DNA of 64,000 bases, from the NCBI GenBank assembly GCA_910573745.1, contig CAJSYI010000001.1, forward strand, positions 62,001 through 126,000, read 5' to 3'. The stretch is from Muribaculaceae bacterium. Its GTDB lineage: Bacteria; Bacteroidota; Bacteroidia; Bacteroidales; Muribaculaceae. Under the pieces are notes generated by a model. The model had not been told where the DNA came from. It searched no databases and saw nothing but the letters and a program-made list of their open reading frames with translations. The position numbers and the translations under genes were made by a program. The number at the start of each line of letters is the position of its first letter. Position 1 is the first letter of the stretch. Positions 35,183-43,594 of this stretch are shown piece by piece.

Positions 35183-36495
35183 CAATCACAACAGAAATGA
35201 AGACAGCTCTTGACCTCATTGAGAATACCAAGCAGCCTGTCTACATCACCGGCAAAGCTGGCACCGGTAAAACGACGTTGCTTCGATACATCGTCTCCAG
35301 TATCAAAAAAAGATTCGTCATTACTGCATCGACCGGAATCGCGGCTGTCAATGCTGGTGGTGTAACGCTTCACAGTCTTCTCCACATCCCATTCGGATGT
35401 CTGAACGAATCAACGAATATGGGAGGGCTGCCACCCAATAAGGTGAAACTCATCAATAACATCGACGCTATTATCATTGACGAAATCAGTATGGTGCGTC
35501 CTGATGTGCTGGATTTCATAGATCGCAAACTCCGTGCCTATCGTGTGAGCGATAAACCCTTCGGTGGCCTACAGCTGATCATGTTTGGCGACCTCTATCA
35601 GTTACCACCGGTTGTAAAAGCTGAAGAACAAACCATTCTCAACCAATTCTACAAAGGCCCGTATTTCTTTTACGCTAAGGTGTTCAAAGAAATCGGTTTC
35701 ACTATGGTAGAACTGACGCATATATTCAGGCAGAATGATCCCAAGTTCATCGAAATCCTGAACCATATTCGCTCCTACCGCCTTTCTCCAGATGATATGG
35801 ATGAACTGGCTGAGCGTCGTGATAAAACCAACTCAGGCCGGTATGACACTACTGCCATTCATATCTGCACTCACAAAGCAGAAGCTCAAAAAATCAACAA
35901 TTCTCTTTTGGGAGAAGATGTGCATACTTTTAAGGCAGTGCTAAAGGATAAATTTAACCCTAATGCGGCGCCTTGTGACATGGAACTGAATATCAGTGTT
36001 GGAGCTCGCGTGATGATGCTGGTAAACGACCATAATATTGGCTACTGTAACGGTTCTCTGGGGTATGTCACAGATATTACTCAGAAAGAAGATGGGACGC
36101 CGATTGTTACAGTTTCTCTCGATAATGGCATCCAGACTTCTGTTGAGCCTTATAAATGGGAAGCCAACGAATATAAAGTTGAAGACAAAAAGATTGTCAA
36201 GACTACAGTTGGAAGTTGTACTCAACTCCCACTCTCCCTGGCATGGGCCATTACGATCCATAAATCCCAGGGGCTTACGTTTGATAAAATCATCGTGCAT
36301 ACCAAACGCACTTTCTGCCCCGGTCAAATCTATGTGGCTCTCAGCCGATGCACCTCTCTCGAAGGCATCACGCTTGATTCATTCATTACCACCAAACACA
36401 TATTTGCTGATGATGAACTGGTAGCCTTTGAAAAGGCGATGGCTGAATCAGGAAATGTGTTCAACAAAGAAACCTACAAAGCACTCAACGCATGA
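35179..36495 (+). CDS. Pif1/Dda-like helicase inside the split polymerase gene
   Basis: This is an SF1 helicase of the Pif1/RecD2/Dda group. Walker A is GKAGTGKTT (25-33), motif II is AIIIDEISMV, motif III GDLYQLPP and motif VI VALSRCTSL. The length is 438 residues. Such enzymes help restart and unwind forks, as T4 Dda does. The gene lies exactly between the two halves of the polymerase, with ATGA overlaps at both ends. That place is where a homing endonuclease sits in known fractured, intein-split genes. No endonuclease motif is seen here. Confidence 0.93.
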   Translation: MTITTEMKTALDLIENTKQPVYITGKAGTGKTTLLRYIVSSIKKRFVITASTGIAAVNAGGVTLHSLLHIPFGCLNESTNMGGLPPNKVKLINNIDAIIIDEISMVRPDVLDFIDRKLRAYRVSDKPFGGLQLIMFGDLYQLPPVVKAEEQTILNQFYKGPYFFYAKVFKEIGFTMVELTHIFRQNDPKFIEILNHIRSYRLSPDDMDELAERRDKTNSGRYDTTAIHICTHKAEAQKINNSLLGEDVHTFKAVLKDKFNPNAAPCDMELNISVGARVMMLVNDHNIGYCNGSLGYVTDITQKEDGTPIVTVSLDNGIQTSVEPYKWEANEYKVEDKKIVKTTVGSCTQLPLSLAWAITIHKSQGLTFDKIIVHTKRTFCPGQIYVALSRCTSLEGITLDSFITTKHIFADDELVAFEKAMAESGNVFNKETYKALNA

Positions 36496-38669
36496 AAGTA
36501 GTCAGCGTAAAACATACCAAATCAACGAAGCCAGTCAAGGTTCTTGATTGCTTCGTTGACAGTGGGTATCTTCAAGGAGATTCCGGTAGCCTCCCTGATG
36601 TAGATACCGACTTTGAGTCTCTGAGGCTCCAAGATGTACGCTCGTATATGGAGCGACGTTACAACTCAGAGAACAAGACTCGTGTCTTTATGGCCGGCAC
36701 GTTTACAACAATGAAGATTAAGGCTGTAATTAAAGATGTGGCCCGCGTACATCGCATCCCACCCAGCATTACCAACTACATGACTGCAATCATCAAGGAG
36801 GATGGTATTGATTTCTCCGACTTTATGATGTTAGCGGCTAAAGAGCGCAAGCTCGCTAAATTTATCAACGATTACCCTCAGGTTTTTGAAGATATTCGTA
36901 CACTGATGTTCCAGCCAAGATCGTCTTCAATCCATGCTTCGGCACAACTGATTACGCCATCGCAAAAAGATGGTGTTGAGATGGAGTGTTTTGATTATAC
37001 CCCTATAAAAAAGATTGACGGTCAGTTGGTATCGGAGTTCTCCGGTTATGATCTTGATGAATGTGGCCTGTTGAAGAATGATTCTTTGGCAACTAAGGAA
37101 CTTTCAAAACTCCGTCAAGTCATTGAAATCTGTAATGCTCAGTATGGGACAGATTTGTCGTTAGAGAAACTGGCTCGTAGCAATTGTGATGATACAAAAG
37201 TGTTTGAACTTCTTTGCAAGGGCTATACCCAAAATGTATTCCAGATGTCTTCACGAGGCATGACAAAATTCCTGATGGAATTACAGCCACAGAATATTGA
37301 AGATCTGATTGCGGCCAATGCTCTTTTCCGTCCAGCAACTCTCAACAGTGGCAGTACGGATGCCTTTATTGACCGTAAGCACGGTGAAGTAGCACCGACG
37401 TATCTATGGGGTACATACGATGCCATGAAGAACACTTATGGCGTTCTATGCTATCAGGAACAGTTGATGCAGATTGCGCTGAAGGTGGGTAATTTCTCTC
37501 TCGGAGAGGGTTATAAGCTTATCAAATTTATCTCAAAAAAGAAGCAAGCAAAAATTGATGCCATGCGAGATAAATTTATGAAGGGCGCTGAGAAAAATGG
37601 TTGCCCTAAAGAAGATGCAATCGCCATCTGGACCCTATTTGAGAACGCTGGAAGTTACTGCTTCAACCGTTCTCATGCAACAGCCTATGGTGTGACAGCT
37701 TATGCCGGAGCATACCTTAAAGCGCATTATCCTACACCGTTCTATACAATCGCACTCCAGTGGGCTGATGATGACGAGCTTGTTACTCTTATGAGTGAAA
37801 TGGAAGAATGTAGCTCTGCTAAAGTGGTGGCGCCGGACATCAATAATAGCGAAAGCTCATTCCATACAAATTACGAAACCAACGAGATATTTTGGTCCCT
37901 TACCAGAATCAAGCAACTCGGCGTAAAAGCGGTAGAATGGATTATCAATGAACGAAGCAAGAACGGTCCGTTTACGGATATAGACAATTTTATCGACCGT
38001 ATATTCAAATATAAATTCAAGGTCTATAAATATTGGGACGATCCAGACAATGAAGAAGAATTTCAGAAGTGTCCGGTAAATGCCCGTCATGTCCGGAACC
38101 TGATTCTTTCCGGGTGTTTCGACAAGATAGAAAACGCACAGTCTGTAGTTGAGCGTTACGCTATCATAGAAAAAGCGGCTAAACGCCTTGGCTTTGAAAT
38201 CACAGAAAAAGATTTTCCCTCTGAACTGGTAGGGAAACATTATTTCTGGAGTCAACAGCAAATCGAACTGTCAGGCATCGGTGCCATAGATTACAAAAGA
38301 ATCTATGACAACTCTGAAATAAAACCCCGTATCAAGGGTCGTGCTAAATACACCACCCTCCGAGAAATCTCAGACCCAGACAAGGAAGAAGAAAAGGTTG
38401 CTGTTTGTGCTACGGTAGCTGAAATCTCAGAAAACAAATTTGAAAGCAAGAAAACCGGCCATACTGAGACCTTCTGCAAGATCACACTTCAGCAGAATAA
38501 TGATACATGTGCTATGGTTATCTGGCCAGAAGAATATGCAATCCTTCGCGGAGAATTACTACAATCAAAAAATAGGCTGGTGATTTTCAATGGCTTTGTA
38601 AAATATAGTGATTACTCTGGCAAAAATGAAATATGGCTAAACAAACGCTCACAACTCCAAGTATTATGA
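36492..38669 (+). CDS. DNA polymerase III alpha, C-terminal part
   Basis: This is the second half of the split polymerase. Residues 1-30 (MKVVSVKHTKSTKPVKVLDC and on to YLQGD) look like the C-terminal strands of a Hint fold. S31 follows directly, then SLPDVDTDF (33-41), the two catalytic aspartates. The rest is regular alpha: palm and fingers with YGVLCYQEQLMQIALKVG, NRSHATAYGVTAYAGAYL, and a C-terminal OB-like domain. The terminal residue before S31 is Asp rather than the usual Asn, and there is no His before it, so splicing is unproven. The two chains could also work by simply associating. It overlaps the kinase gene by ATGA. Confidence 0.9.
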   Translation: MKVVSVKHTKSTKPVKVLDCFVDSGYLQGDSGSLPDVDTDFESLRLQDVRSYMERRYNSENKTRVFMAGTFTTMKIKAVIKDVARVHRIPPSITNYMTAIIKEDGIDFSDFMMLAAKERKLAKFINDYPQVFEDIRTLMFQPRSSSIHASAQLITPSQKDGVEMECFDYTPIKKIDGQLVSEFSGYDLDECGLLKNDSLATKELSKLRQVIEICNAQYGTDLSLEKLARSNCDDTKVFELLCKGYTQNVFQMSSRGMTKFLMELQPQNIEDLIAANALFRPATLNSGSTDAFIDRKHGEVAPTYLWGTYDAMKNTYGVLCYQEQLMQIALKVGNFSLGEGYKLIKFISKKKQAKIDAMRDKFMKGAEKNGCPKEDAIAIWTLFENAGSYCFNRSHATAYGVTAYAGAYLKAHYPTPFYTIALQWADDDELVTLMSEMEECSSAKVVAPDINNSESSFHTNYETNEIFWSLTRIKQLGVKAVEWIINERSKNGPFTDIDNFIDRIFKYKFKVYKYWDDPDNEEEFQKCPVNARHVRNLILSGCFDKIENAQSVVERYAIIEKAAKRLGFEITEKDFPSELVGKHYFWSQQQIELSGIGAIDYKRIYDNSEIKPRIKGRAKYTTLREISDPDKEEEKVAVCATVAEISENKFESKKTGHTETFCKITLQQNNDTCAMVIWPEEYAILRGELLQSKNRLVIFNGFVKYSDYSGKNEIWLNKRSQLQVL

Positions 38670-39187
38670 CAAATAAACCAATCATTCTCGCCATTGTTGG
38701 CGCCTCAGGAAGTGGTAAGACATCGTTGTCTCTCTTCCTTCAACATCGTCTCAACATTCCTACTATTGTCTCATACACCACTCGCCCAATGCGAGAGGGA
38801 GAAGTGGATGGGGTCGATCATATCTTCGTAGGAATTGAAGATTGCCCAGACTTCCGAGATACATTCGCCAGCACAATTTTCGGTGGTTATCACTACTGGA
38901 CTACTCCGGCTCAATTTGAGGGCAAGAGCATTATGTCCTATGTAGTAGATGAAAAAGGACTACAAGACCTTCAAGATAGTTGGTCAGATAAATACACCAT
39001 CATTTCAATCCTCGTAAAACGTTCCAACAACCCTACCGAAGCTAAACGACAGGAACGAGACCGAAACAGGAATCTCAATCCAGAAGACAGCTACGATGTT
39101 GTTCTTGAAAACAATGCAACAATACAAGAATTTTATCGCCAAGCTATCCTGAAGATTGGCGAAAAGACCGCTCTAAACAGAAAGTAA
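38666..39187 (+). CDS. Guanylate kinase-like P-loop nucleotide kinase
   Basis: This is a phage nucleotide kinase of 173 residues. The P-loop is GASGSGKTS (12-20). The guanylate-kinase signature is seen as SYTTRPMREGEVDGVDHIF. In GMP kinases this segment binds the nucleotide base. It is likely to phosphorylate (d)GMP or a related nucleotide for dNTP supply. The start chosen is ATG 38666, overlapping the polymerase stop; a longer frame from 38633 adds 11 residues inside that gene. Its place between polymerase and exonuclease genes fits the replication operon. Confidence 0.8.
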   Translation: MTNKPIILAIVGASGSGKTSLSLFLQHRLNIPTIVSYTTRPMREGEVDGVDHIFVGIEDCPDFRDTFASTIFGGYHYWTTPAQFEGKSIMSYVVDEKGLQDLQDSWSDKYTIISILVKRSNNPTEAKRQERDRNRNLNPEDSYDVVLENNATIQEFYRQAILKIGEKTALNRK

Positions 39188-39189
39188 TT

Positions 39190-39969
39190 ATGGCTGCACC
39201 TAAACAAGAAAAGAACCCGATAGTATTTTTCACTCTCGACTTTGAAACAGGAGGGTTAAAATGCCAAACCTCGGCTATCACTCAGATAGCAATTCATGCA
39301 ACCCGGCTTGACACATTTGAACGTATTGGCACTTTCGTCCGATACGTCACTCCATATCAACGTAAGGAAATCGCCGGAGTAGGCGCTCCAAAACGCAAAA
39401 CGCTCAAATCAAAGTATGAGCAAGACGAAGCCCCAATGATGGATTACGAAGCAAAGGCCCTTGAATACTCTGCAATCACAATGCAGATGTTAGAAGAACA
39501 AGGACAAGATTTAATCCAAGTTGCACAAGATGCTCTCAAATTCTTTCAAGACCATACACCAAAAGGAGGCAAAAATGCCAAGCCTTTTATCGTAGGCCAA
39601 AACATCGAATTTGATAAAGGATTCCTTATGCAGATGATGGAATACGCCGGACTTGTCAAGGACTTATCAAAAGTTCTTAGAGGCCATGAAGACTTATATG
39701 GCCATTGGCAACCGGACGTACTCGACACTTTAATTATAGGACAGATGGCTCTCAGTCATCTTCCTGAAGTCAACTCATATAAACTTGAAATCATGTGTGA
39801 AAATCTGGGCATTGAATTGGATGATGCACATGACGCTGATGCCGACGTAACAGCTACAACCAATGTACTTGCCGTTGCGACTCGCAGAATGAGAAATACG
39901 GAAGAAGGCGGTGGCTCTGACATCGCTTTATCCAAGACAGAGAAAACCCGCAAACATTTCAAAATATGA
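39190..39969 (+). CDS. DnaQ-like 3'-5' exonuclease (DEDD)
   Basis: This is a proofreading exonuclease of the DEDD family. The first acidic pair is D17 and E19 in TLDFETGG. The second region is IVGQNIEFDKGF, and the third is HDADADVTATTN near residue 215-226. It has 259 residues. Since the PHP domain of the split polymerase seems incomplete, this separate enzyme probably provides proofreading. It begins 2 bases after the kinase gene and overlaps the next small gene by 4 bases. Confidence 0.9.
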   Translation: MAAPKQEKNPIVFFTLDFETGGLKCQTSAITQIAIHATRLDTFERIGTFVRYVTPYQRKEIAGVGAPKRKTLKSKYEQDEAPMMDYEAKALEYSAITMQMLEEQGQDLIQVAQDALKFFQDHTPKGGKNAKPFIVGQNIEFDKGFLMQMMEYAGLVKDLSKVLRGHEDLYGHWQPDVLDTLIIGQMALSHLPEVNSYKLEIMCENLGIELDDAHDADADVTATTNVLAVATRRMRNTEEGGGSDIALSKTEKTRKHFKI

Positions 39970-40241
39970 CAGATGAAAAAGACATCAAGCCTGTTGGTGG
40001 ACCAGAACCGACAGTGACTTTCAGACTGGAATCTGACAGAGATCTTTACGAAATCCGCAATCCTAATGTCGATGAAAGTCTCATAAAGATAACCGGTTAT
40101 GACCTCCAGGTTTGGTTCAATCCTAAATACCTAAAATCGGTGGAAGACATTGAGGCCGCATGTAACGGAGTTCATAATTTGTTCCGTGAACTTATCATGG
40201 AACAGATGTTAAATCAATCAAAACAAAACCCTCAGGAATAG
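39966..40241 (+). CDS. Small phage protein (91 aa)
   Basis: This is a small, acidic protein at the end of the replication operon, beginning in an overlap with the exonuclease gene. It has a central beta-rich piece (TVTFRLESDRDLYEI) and a helical end (AACNGVHNLFRELIMEQML). No family was recognised. The function is unknown; its place suggests a helper of the replication enzymes. A late-type promoter motif begins right after its stop. Confidence 0.55.
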   Translation: MTDEKDIKPVGGPEPTVTFRLESDRDLYEIRNPNVDESLIKITGYDLQVWFNPKYLKSVEDIEAACNGVHNLFRELIMEQMLNQSKQNPQE

Positions 40242-40242
40242 C

Positions 40243-40260
40243 CTATTCATAAATAAAAAC
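40243..40260 (+). promoter_or_regulatory. Putative phage late promoter motif (terminase/lysis unit)
   Basis: CTATTCATAAATAAAAAC. It shares 15 bases with the motif at 45190 and is close to those at 9743 and 42563. It marks the change from replication genes to packaging and lysis genes. Confidence 0.5.
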
Positions 40261-40263
40261 CTC

Positions 40264-40294
40264 CTATGCCTCGACTCTCCGTTGGGGCATAGGA
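40264..40294 (+). promoter_or_regulatory. Leader hairpin before terminase small subunit
   Basis: An 8-bp stem CCTATGCC / GGCATAGG begins 3 bases after the promoter motif, so it would be at the 5' end of the mRNA, perhaps protecting it. No U-run follows, so it is not a good terminator. Confidence 0.5.
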
Positions 40295-40309
40295 TTCACA
40301 AGTTATTTA

Positions 40310-40792
40310 ATGAATAGTCAGAACACTCTTACAGACGCCGAAATAGCATTTTGTGAGTTGTATATCAATGGTACGGCTCCATACGCTGGTAATCCGGCGA
40401 AATGTTATCAAGATGTGTTTCCTGAAAAAGCGACAAAGGGAAGAGGGGCGGCTATTAGGTTGCTCAATCAACCCCATATTAAGGAATACATCGAACAATT
40501 AGAGGCCCTGAACGATTTCGATGCTAAGCGCAAGAGAGAGTATCTGGCCCGCCATCTTGAAAATATCATTGAAGAAACATCTACGGTAGAATATTCTGAT
40601 CGCCGTGGAGTAAAAATGTCTCCAGCCGCCTTACGCAGTGTTTGTGTTCAGGCGATGAAACTTTATGCTGAATTGTATCCTGTGAAGGACGCACAGACCA
40701 GCAAAAACAATTCCGAGAATAACGGTGGTGGTGGCATTACTTTTAATGTCATTATACCAAATCAGACACCAGAGAAAGGAGACAAAGAATAA
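40310..40792 (+). CDS. Terminase small subunit
   Basis: This 160-residue protein has the terminase_2-like layout: an N-terminal helix-turn-helix (LTDAEIAFCELYINGTAPYA, ATKGRGAAIRLLNQPHIKEY) and a middle helical region. The small subunit recognises phage DNA at the packaging site and regulates the large subunit. The C-terminal tail is Asn/Gly-rich, which is common. Unusually, the large subunit is 2.8 kb away, with the lysis genes in between. Confidence 0.8.
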   Translation: MNSQNTLTDAEIAFCELYINGTAPYAGNPAKCYQDVFPEKATKGRGAAIRLLNQPHIKEYIEQLEALNDFDAKRKREYLARHLENIIEETSTVEYSDRRGVKMSPAALRSVCVQAMKLYAELYPVKDAQTSKNNSENNGGGGITFNVIIPNQTPEKGDKE

Positions 40793-41187
40793 TGGATCAA
40801 GTTTGGACCTATATTATAAGCCCTATTGCCGGCGCTATAGCTGGAGGTATTATGACTCTGATTTTTTACCCACAGCTTAGAAAGAATAAGGATCTGGAGA
40901 ACAAAGAAAAAGAAATTGACAATGAAGCTAATCTTGCTGAAGAGTGGATGAAACTCTATCAGGAAGAACGCAATGAGCTATTAGCCGCTCACAAAGAACG
41001 TGATGAAATTGTAGCAGCTAAAGATGCTAAGATAGATACTTTATATGAACAAATCTCTCAACAAAGAGATTGCAAAGCAAATCTTTCAAAGGAAAATGCC
41101 GTTCTTCAAGTTGAAAACACCAGATTATGTCTATTAAAATGCGAGAAGCCTAATTGTCCCCATCGTCAACCCCCAACAGGCTACTAA
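40792..41187 (+). CDS. Membrane protein with coiled coil, possible holin
   Basis: This 131-residue protein has one N-terminal membrane segment (YIISPIAGAIAGGIMTLIFY) followed by a long charged coiled coil and a Cys-rich end (CLLKCEKPNCPHRQ). It lies in the lysis region before the amidase gene, so a role as holin-like or lysis-control protein is possible. A single membrane span with a large helical domain also fits an inner-membrane spanin. It overlaps the terminase small subunit stop by one base. Confidence 0.6.
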   Translation: MDQVWTYIISPIAGAIAGGIMTLIFYPQLRKNKDLENKEKEIDNEANLAEEWMKLYQEERNELLAAHKERDEIVAAKDAKIDTLYEQISQQRDCKANLSKENAVLQVENTRLCLLKCEKPNCPHRQPPTGY

Positions 41188-41188
41188 T

Positions 41189-41389
41189 ATGAAACAGAAT
41201 CAAGAAATTACAATTATTCCGTCTATAGCCTTACAAGAACTCCGTCTTAATGATTTGATAGGACGCAAGGCTGTATTGGTCGAAGAAGATTTACTCCCCA
41301 AACATCTCGGCTGGTGGGTATCACTCATTGGTGAAGATTATTTGGGAGAGCGCGAATGGTTTATTCCTCTAAGCTCAATTTCAGAATGA
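41189..41389 (+). CDS. Small phage protein before the amidase (66 aa)
   Basis: This is a small beta-rich protein (EITIIPSIALQELRLNDLIG, GWWVSLIGEDYLGEREWFIP). It starts one base after the previous stop and overlaps the start of the amidase gene (ATGA). No known family was recognised. It is probably real given the overlaps on both sides. The function is unknown; it may help lysis. Confidence 0.5.
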   Translation: MKQNQEITIIPSIALQELRLNDLIGRKAVLVEEDLLPKHLGWWVSLIGEDYLGEREWFIPLSSISE

Positions 41390-42042
41390 TAACTATTAAA
41401 CAAGGGAGTAAAGGCCCCGAAGTCAAGACTCTCCAGCAAAAATTAAATCTTGCTGTTGATGGCATATTTGGTCTGGTTACAGACGAAGCAGTTAGAAATT
41501 TCCAAAAATCAAAAGGTTTAACAGCTGACGGAATCGTTGGCAACAAGACCTGGGCGGCACTTGGTGTTGCTGGTCAGACCAAACGCCTTATCAATGAAAT
41601 CGTCATCCATTGCTCCGCGACTCCAGAAGGACGCGATTTCTCAGTAGCACAAATCAAGACGTGTCATTTGGCAAGAGGGTTTAATGATATTGGCTACCAT
41701 TATGTTATTTATCGTGATGGTTCCATTCATGCAGGGCGTTCAGAAGCGTTAGTTGGAGCCCATGCTCCGGGACATAACACCAATTCAATTGGTATATGCT
41801 ATATTGGCGGGTATGCTGCTGATGGTAAAACTTGCAAAGACACACGAACCCCAGCCCAGAAAGCTGCTCTTGTTTCTCTTATCAAAACCCTGATTGCCAA
41901 ATACCCTACAATCAAAAAGATCATTGGCCACCGAGATACATCGCCGGACTTAAACCATAATGGACTGATCGAACCCTTTGAATATATCAAAGGCTGTCCG
42001 TGCTTTGACGCTATTCCTGAATATCAAAATCTTATCAAATGA
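41386..42042 (+). CDS. Endolysin: N-acetylmuramoyl-L-alanine amidase
   Basis: The N-terminal 60 residues are a peptidoglycan-binding domain (KGPEVKTLQQKLNLAVDGIF, VRNFQKSKGLTADGIVG). The rest is an amidase_2 domain with zinc ligands in VIHCSATPEG and GHRDTSPD and the GYHYVIYRDG signature. It cuts the bond between muramic acid and L-alanine to lyse the cell. The start chosen is ATG 41386 (MITIKQGSKG) in the overlap with the previous gene. It has no signal peptide, so it needs a holin. Confidence 0.93.
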   Translation: MITIKQGSKGPEVKTLQQKLNLAVDGIFGLVTDEAVRNFQKSKGLTADGIVGNKTWAALGVAGQTKRLINEIVIHCSATPEGRDFSVAQIKTCHLARGFNDIGYHYVIYRDGSIHAGRSEALVGAHAPGHNTNSIGICYIGGYAADGKTCKDTRTPAQKAALVSLIKTLIAKYPTIKKIIGHRDTSPDLNHNGLIEPFEYIKGCPCFDAIPEYQNLIK

Positions 42043-42521
42043 AAAATTTACTGTGGGTGCTGCTATGTGTGCTCGCGTTACTGTTGGGGTATAGCTGGGG
42101 GCATCATTCGCCCCCGGCTATTTCTGCAACCACGCAACAATATATAGATACGGTATATGATACCATCCCATATTATCAACCAGTACCGAAAGACAGCACA
42201 GTACTCCGATATAAAACCATTACGGTTCCGCATATTGAACACCTGATTGACACAACCAATGTGGAAGTCTATGATACAATCCAGATTCCTATTACTCAAA
42301 AGGAATACGAAGATTCTACATATCATGCTTGGGTAAGTGGCTATGAGCCTAATTTGGATAGTATTTACGTGTTCCCTAAGACAATAACAATCACTCGGAA
42401 TAATACCCAGATAGTTAGCAAACGCTGGGGTGTTGGTCTTCAATTGGGGGTGGGTTATAATGGTTCTAAAGTATCTCCTTTTGTGGGTATAGGGGTCAGC
42501 TATAATCTCTGGAATTTCTGA
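42039..42521 (+). CDS. Membrane-anchored phage protein, possible spanin
   Basis: This 160-residue protein has an N-terminal membrane anchor (MKNLLWVLLCVLALLLGYSW) and a beta-rich periplasmic part with repeated T/Y-D-T motifs (DTVYDTIPYY, VYDTIQIP). The end is beta-strand-like with glycines and aromatics (WGVGLQLGVGYNGSKVSPFV). It comes right behind the endolysin (ATGA overlap), the usual place of spanins, which join the inner and outer membranes at the end of lysis. The fold of Bacteroidetes spanins is not well known to me, so this is inferred. Confidence 0.6.
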   Translation: MKNLLWVLLCVLALLLGYSWGHHSPPAISATTQQYIDTVYDTIPYYQPVPKDSTVLRYKTITVPHIEHLIDTTNVEVYDTIQIPITQKEYEDSTYHAWVSGYEPNLDSIYVFPKTITITRNNTQIVSKRWGVGLQLGVGYNGSKVSPFVGIGVSYNLWNF

Positions 42522-42562
42522 TAAAAGTCATTAAAATCTCAAACCCATGATTTTGACTATGG

Positions 42563-42580
42563 CTATTCTTTCATAAAAAC
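42563..42580 (+). promoter_or_regulatory. Putative phage late promoter motif
   Basis: CTATTCTTTCATAAAAAC, 15 bases before the ATG of the 108-residue gene. It is the cleanest copy of the recurring motif. Confidence 0.5.
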
Positions 42581-42595
42581 ATCAAAAGAACAGTT

Positions 42596-42922
42596 ATGGA
42601 ACTACTTATTAAAGACCGTATTTTCTTCGCACGACTTCTGCCGGAGTGTAAAAACTTTCTGGAGTTCAATCTCAAAAGAAATATTCTGAAAAAGGTTGAA
42701 ATCACCGAAGCCGACAAAGAAAAATACGAAATCACTCAGAATAACGAAACCGGCACAATCAAATGGAATCCCAAGACTGACTCTGAGAACCCTCTCGTAG
42801 TAGATTTCTCTGCTGATGAACTCGCTCTCATCAAACGCGGCATCGAATCCATCGACGGCCAGCCGCTTCCCGATGAACTTTGGCAGACAGCTGAGAAAGT
42901 CTGGGACGCTGCCAGCAAGTAA
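42596..42922 (+). CDS. Small acidic phage protein (108 aa)
   Basis: This gene has its own promoter motif and its own terminator, so it is a single-gene unit. The protein is acidic and helical at both ends (MELLIKDRIFFARLLPE, ALIKRGIESIDGQPLPDE). No family was recognised. Single-gene units in phages often encode highly expressed or regulatory proteins. A structural or regulatory role is possible. Confidence 0.55.
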   Translation: MELLIKDRIFFARLLPECKNFLEFNLKRNILKKVEITEADKEKYEITQNNETGTIKWNPKTDSENPLVVDFSADELALIKRGIESIDGQPLPDELWQTAEKVWDAASK

Positions 42923-42950
42923 GCAATCTATTCATGTGTGTGATAATACG

Positions 42951-42981
42951 GGCCGTGCCAGTCAGTGGGTACGGCCTTTTC
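42951..42981 (+). terminator. Rho-independent terminator
   Basis: A 6-bp GC-rich stem GGCCGT / ACGGCC is followed by TTTTCT. It ends the single-gene unit. Confidence 0.75.
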
Positions 42982-42994
42982 TAATCTAATATGA

Positions 42995-43594
42995 ATGAGT
43001 CAAATAGAAAACAAAAATACTCCCACGTTTGACATTGATCATATTTACATCGTTGATCGCGATGATGATAATGCCAAAAGACGTATGCTTTTAGAGGCTT
43101 TTGTGAAGAAAGTATCTATTAGCAAAGAGGGGACAGTCAAATTTTATTTTCAATTAGCAGGAGAATCAGGCACTATAGAGTCCGATTTACTGAAAATCTA
43201 TTATGATGTAGCAACTTATCGTTCAGAGGATAAGGTTGTAAAACAAACTTACCAACTTATCAGTGAGCTTCTGAACGAACTGGGTATTCCATCTGTCTTA
43301 TTTGATTGTTTCAAGGCCCACATCACCAGCTCTCAATTTTTAATCCCCAAAGGCTTTATCATTAACGATAATCTTATGATAGAGCCTATTGATTTCCCTG
43401 AATCATGGGACTTTGAGCGGTCAATGCAAATCAGCGAGAACAATGGGGTCAAAACTGTTTCCTTTTCTGATTGGACTCATAACGCCAACTTCAAGGGTAA
43501 ACCAATAGAAGAGATATACCCAACACGAGAAGAAGCACTGAAAGACCACCAAATAAAGGTTCTCAGATTAACCGGCAAGGAGGACGAGGTATAA
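42995..43594 (+). CDS. Phage protein upstream of terminase large subunit (199 aa)
   Basis: This 199-residue acidic protein starts 14 bases after the terminator, and its stop overlaps the ATG of the terminase gene. It has a mixed alpha/beta pattern with an early FDIDHIYIVDRDDDNAKR. No family was recognised. The overlap suggests it is made with the terminase; it could be a packaging helper. The alternative ATG at 42991 is in another frame. Confidence 0.55.
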   Translation: MSQIENKNTPTFDIDHIYIVDRDDDNAKRRMLLEAFVKKVSISKEGTVKFYFQLAGESGTIESDLLKIYYDVATYRSEDKVVKQTYQLISELLNELGIPSVLFDCFKAHITSSQFLIPKGFIINDNLMIEPIDFPESWDFERSMQISENNGVKTVSFSDWTHNANFKGKPIEEIYPTREEALKDHQIKVLRLTGKEDEV

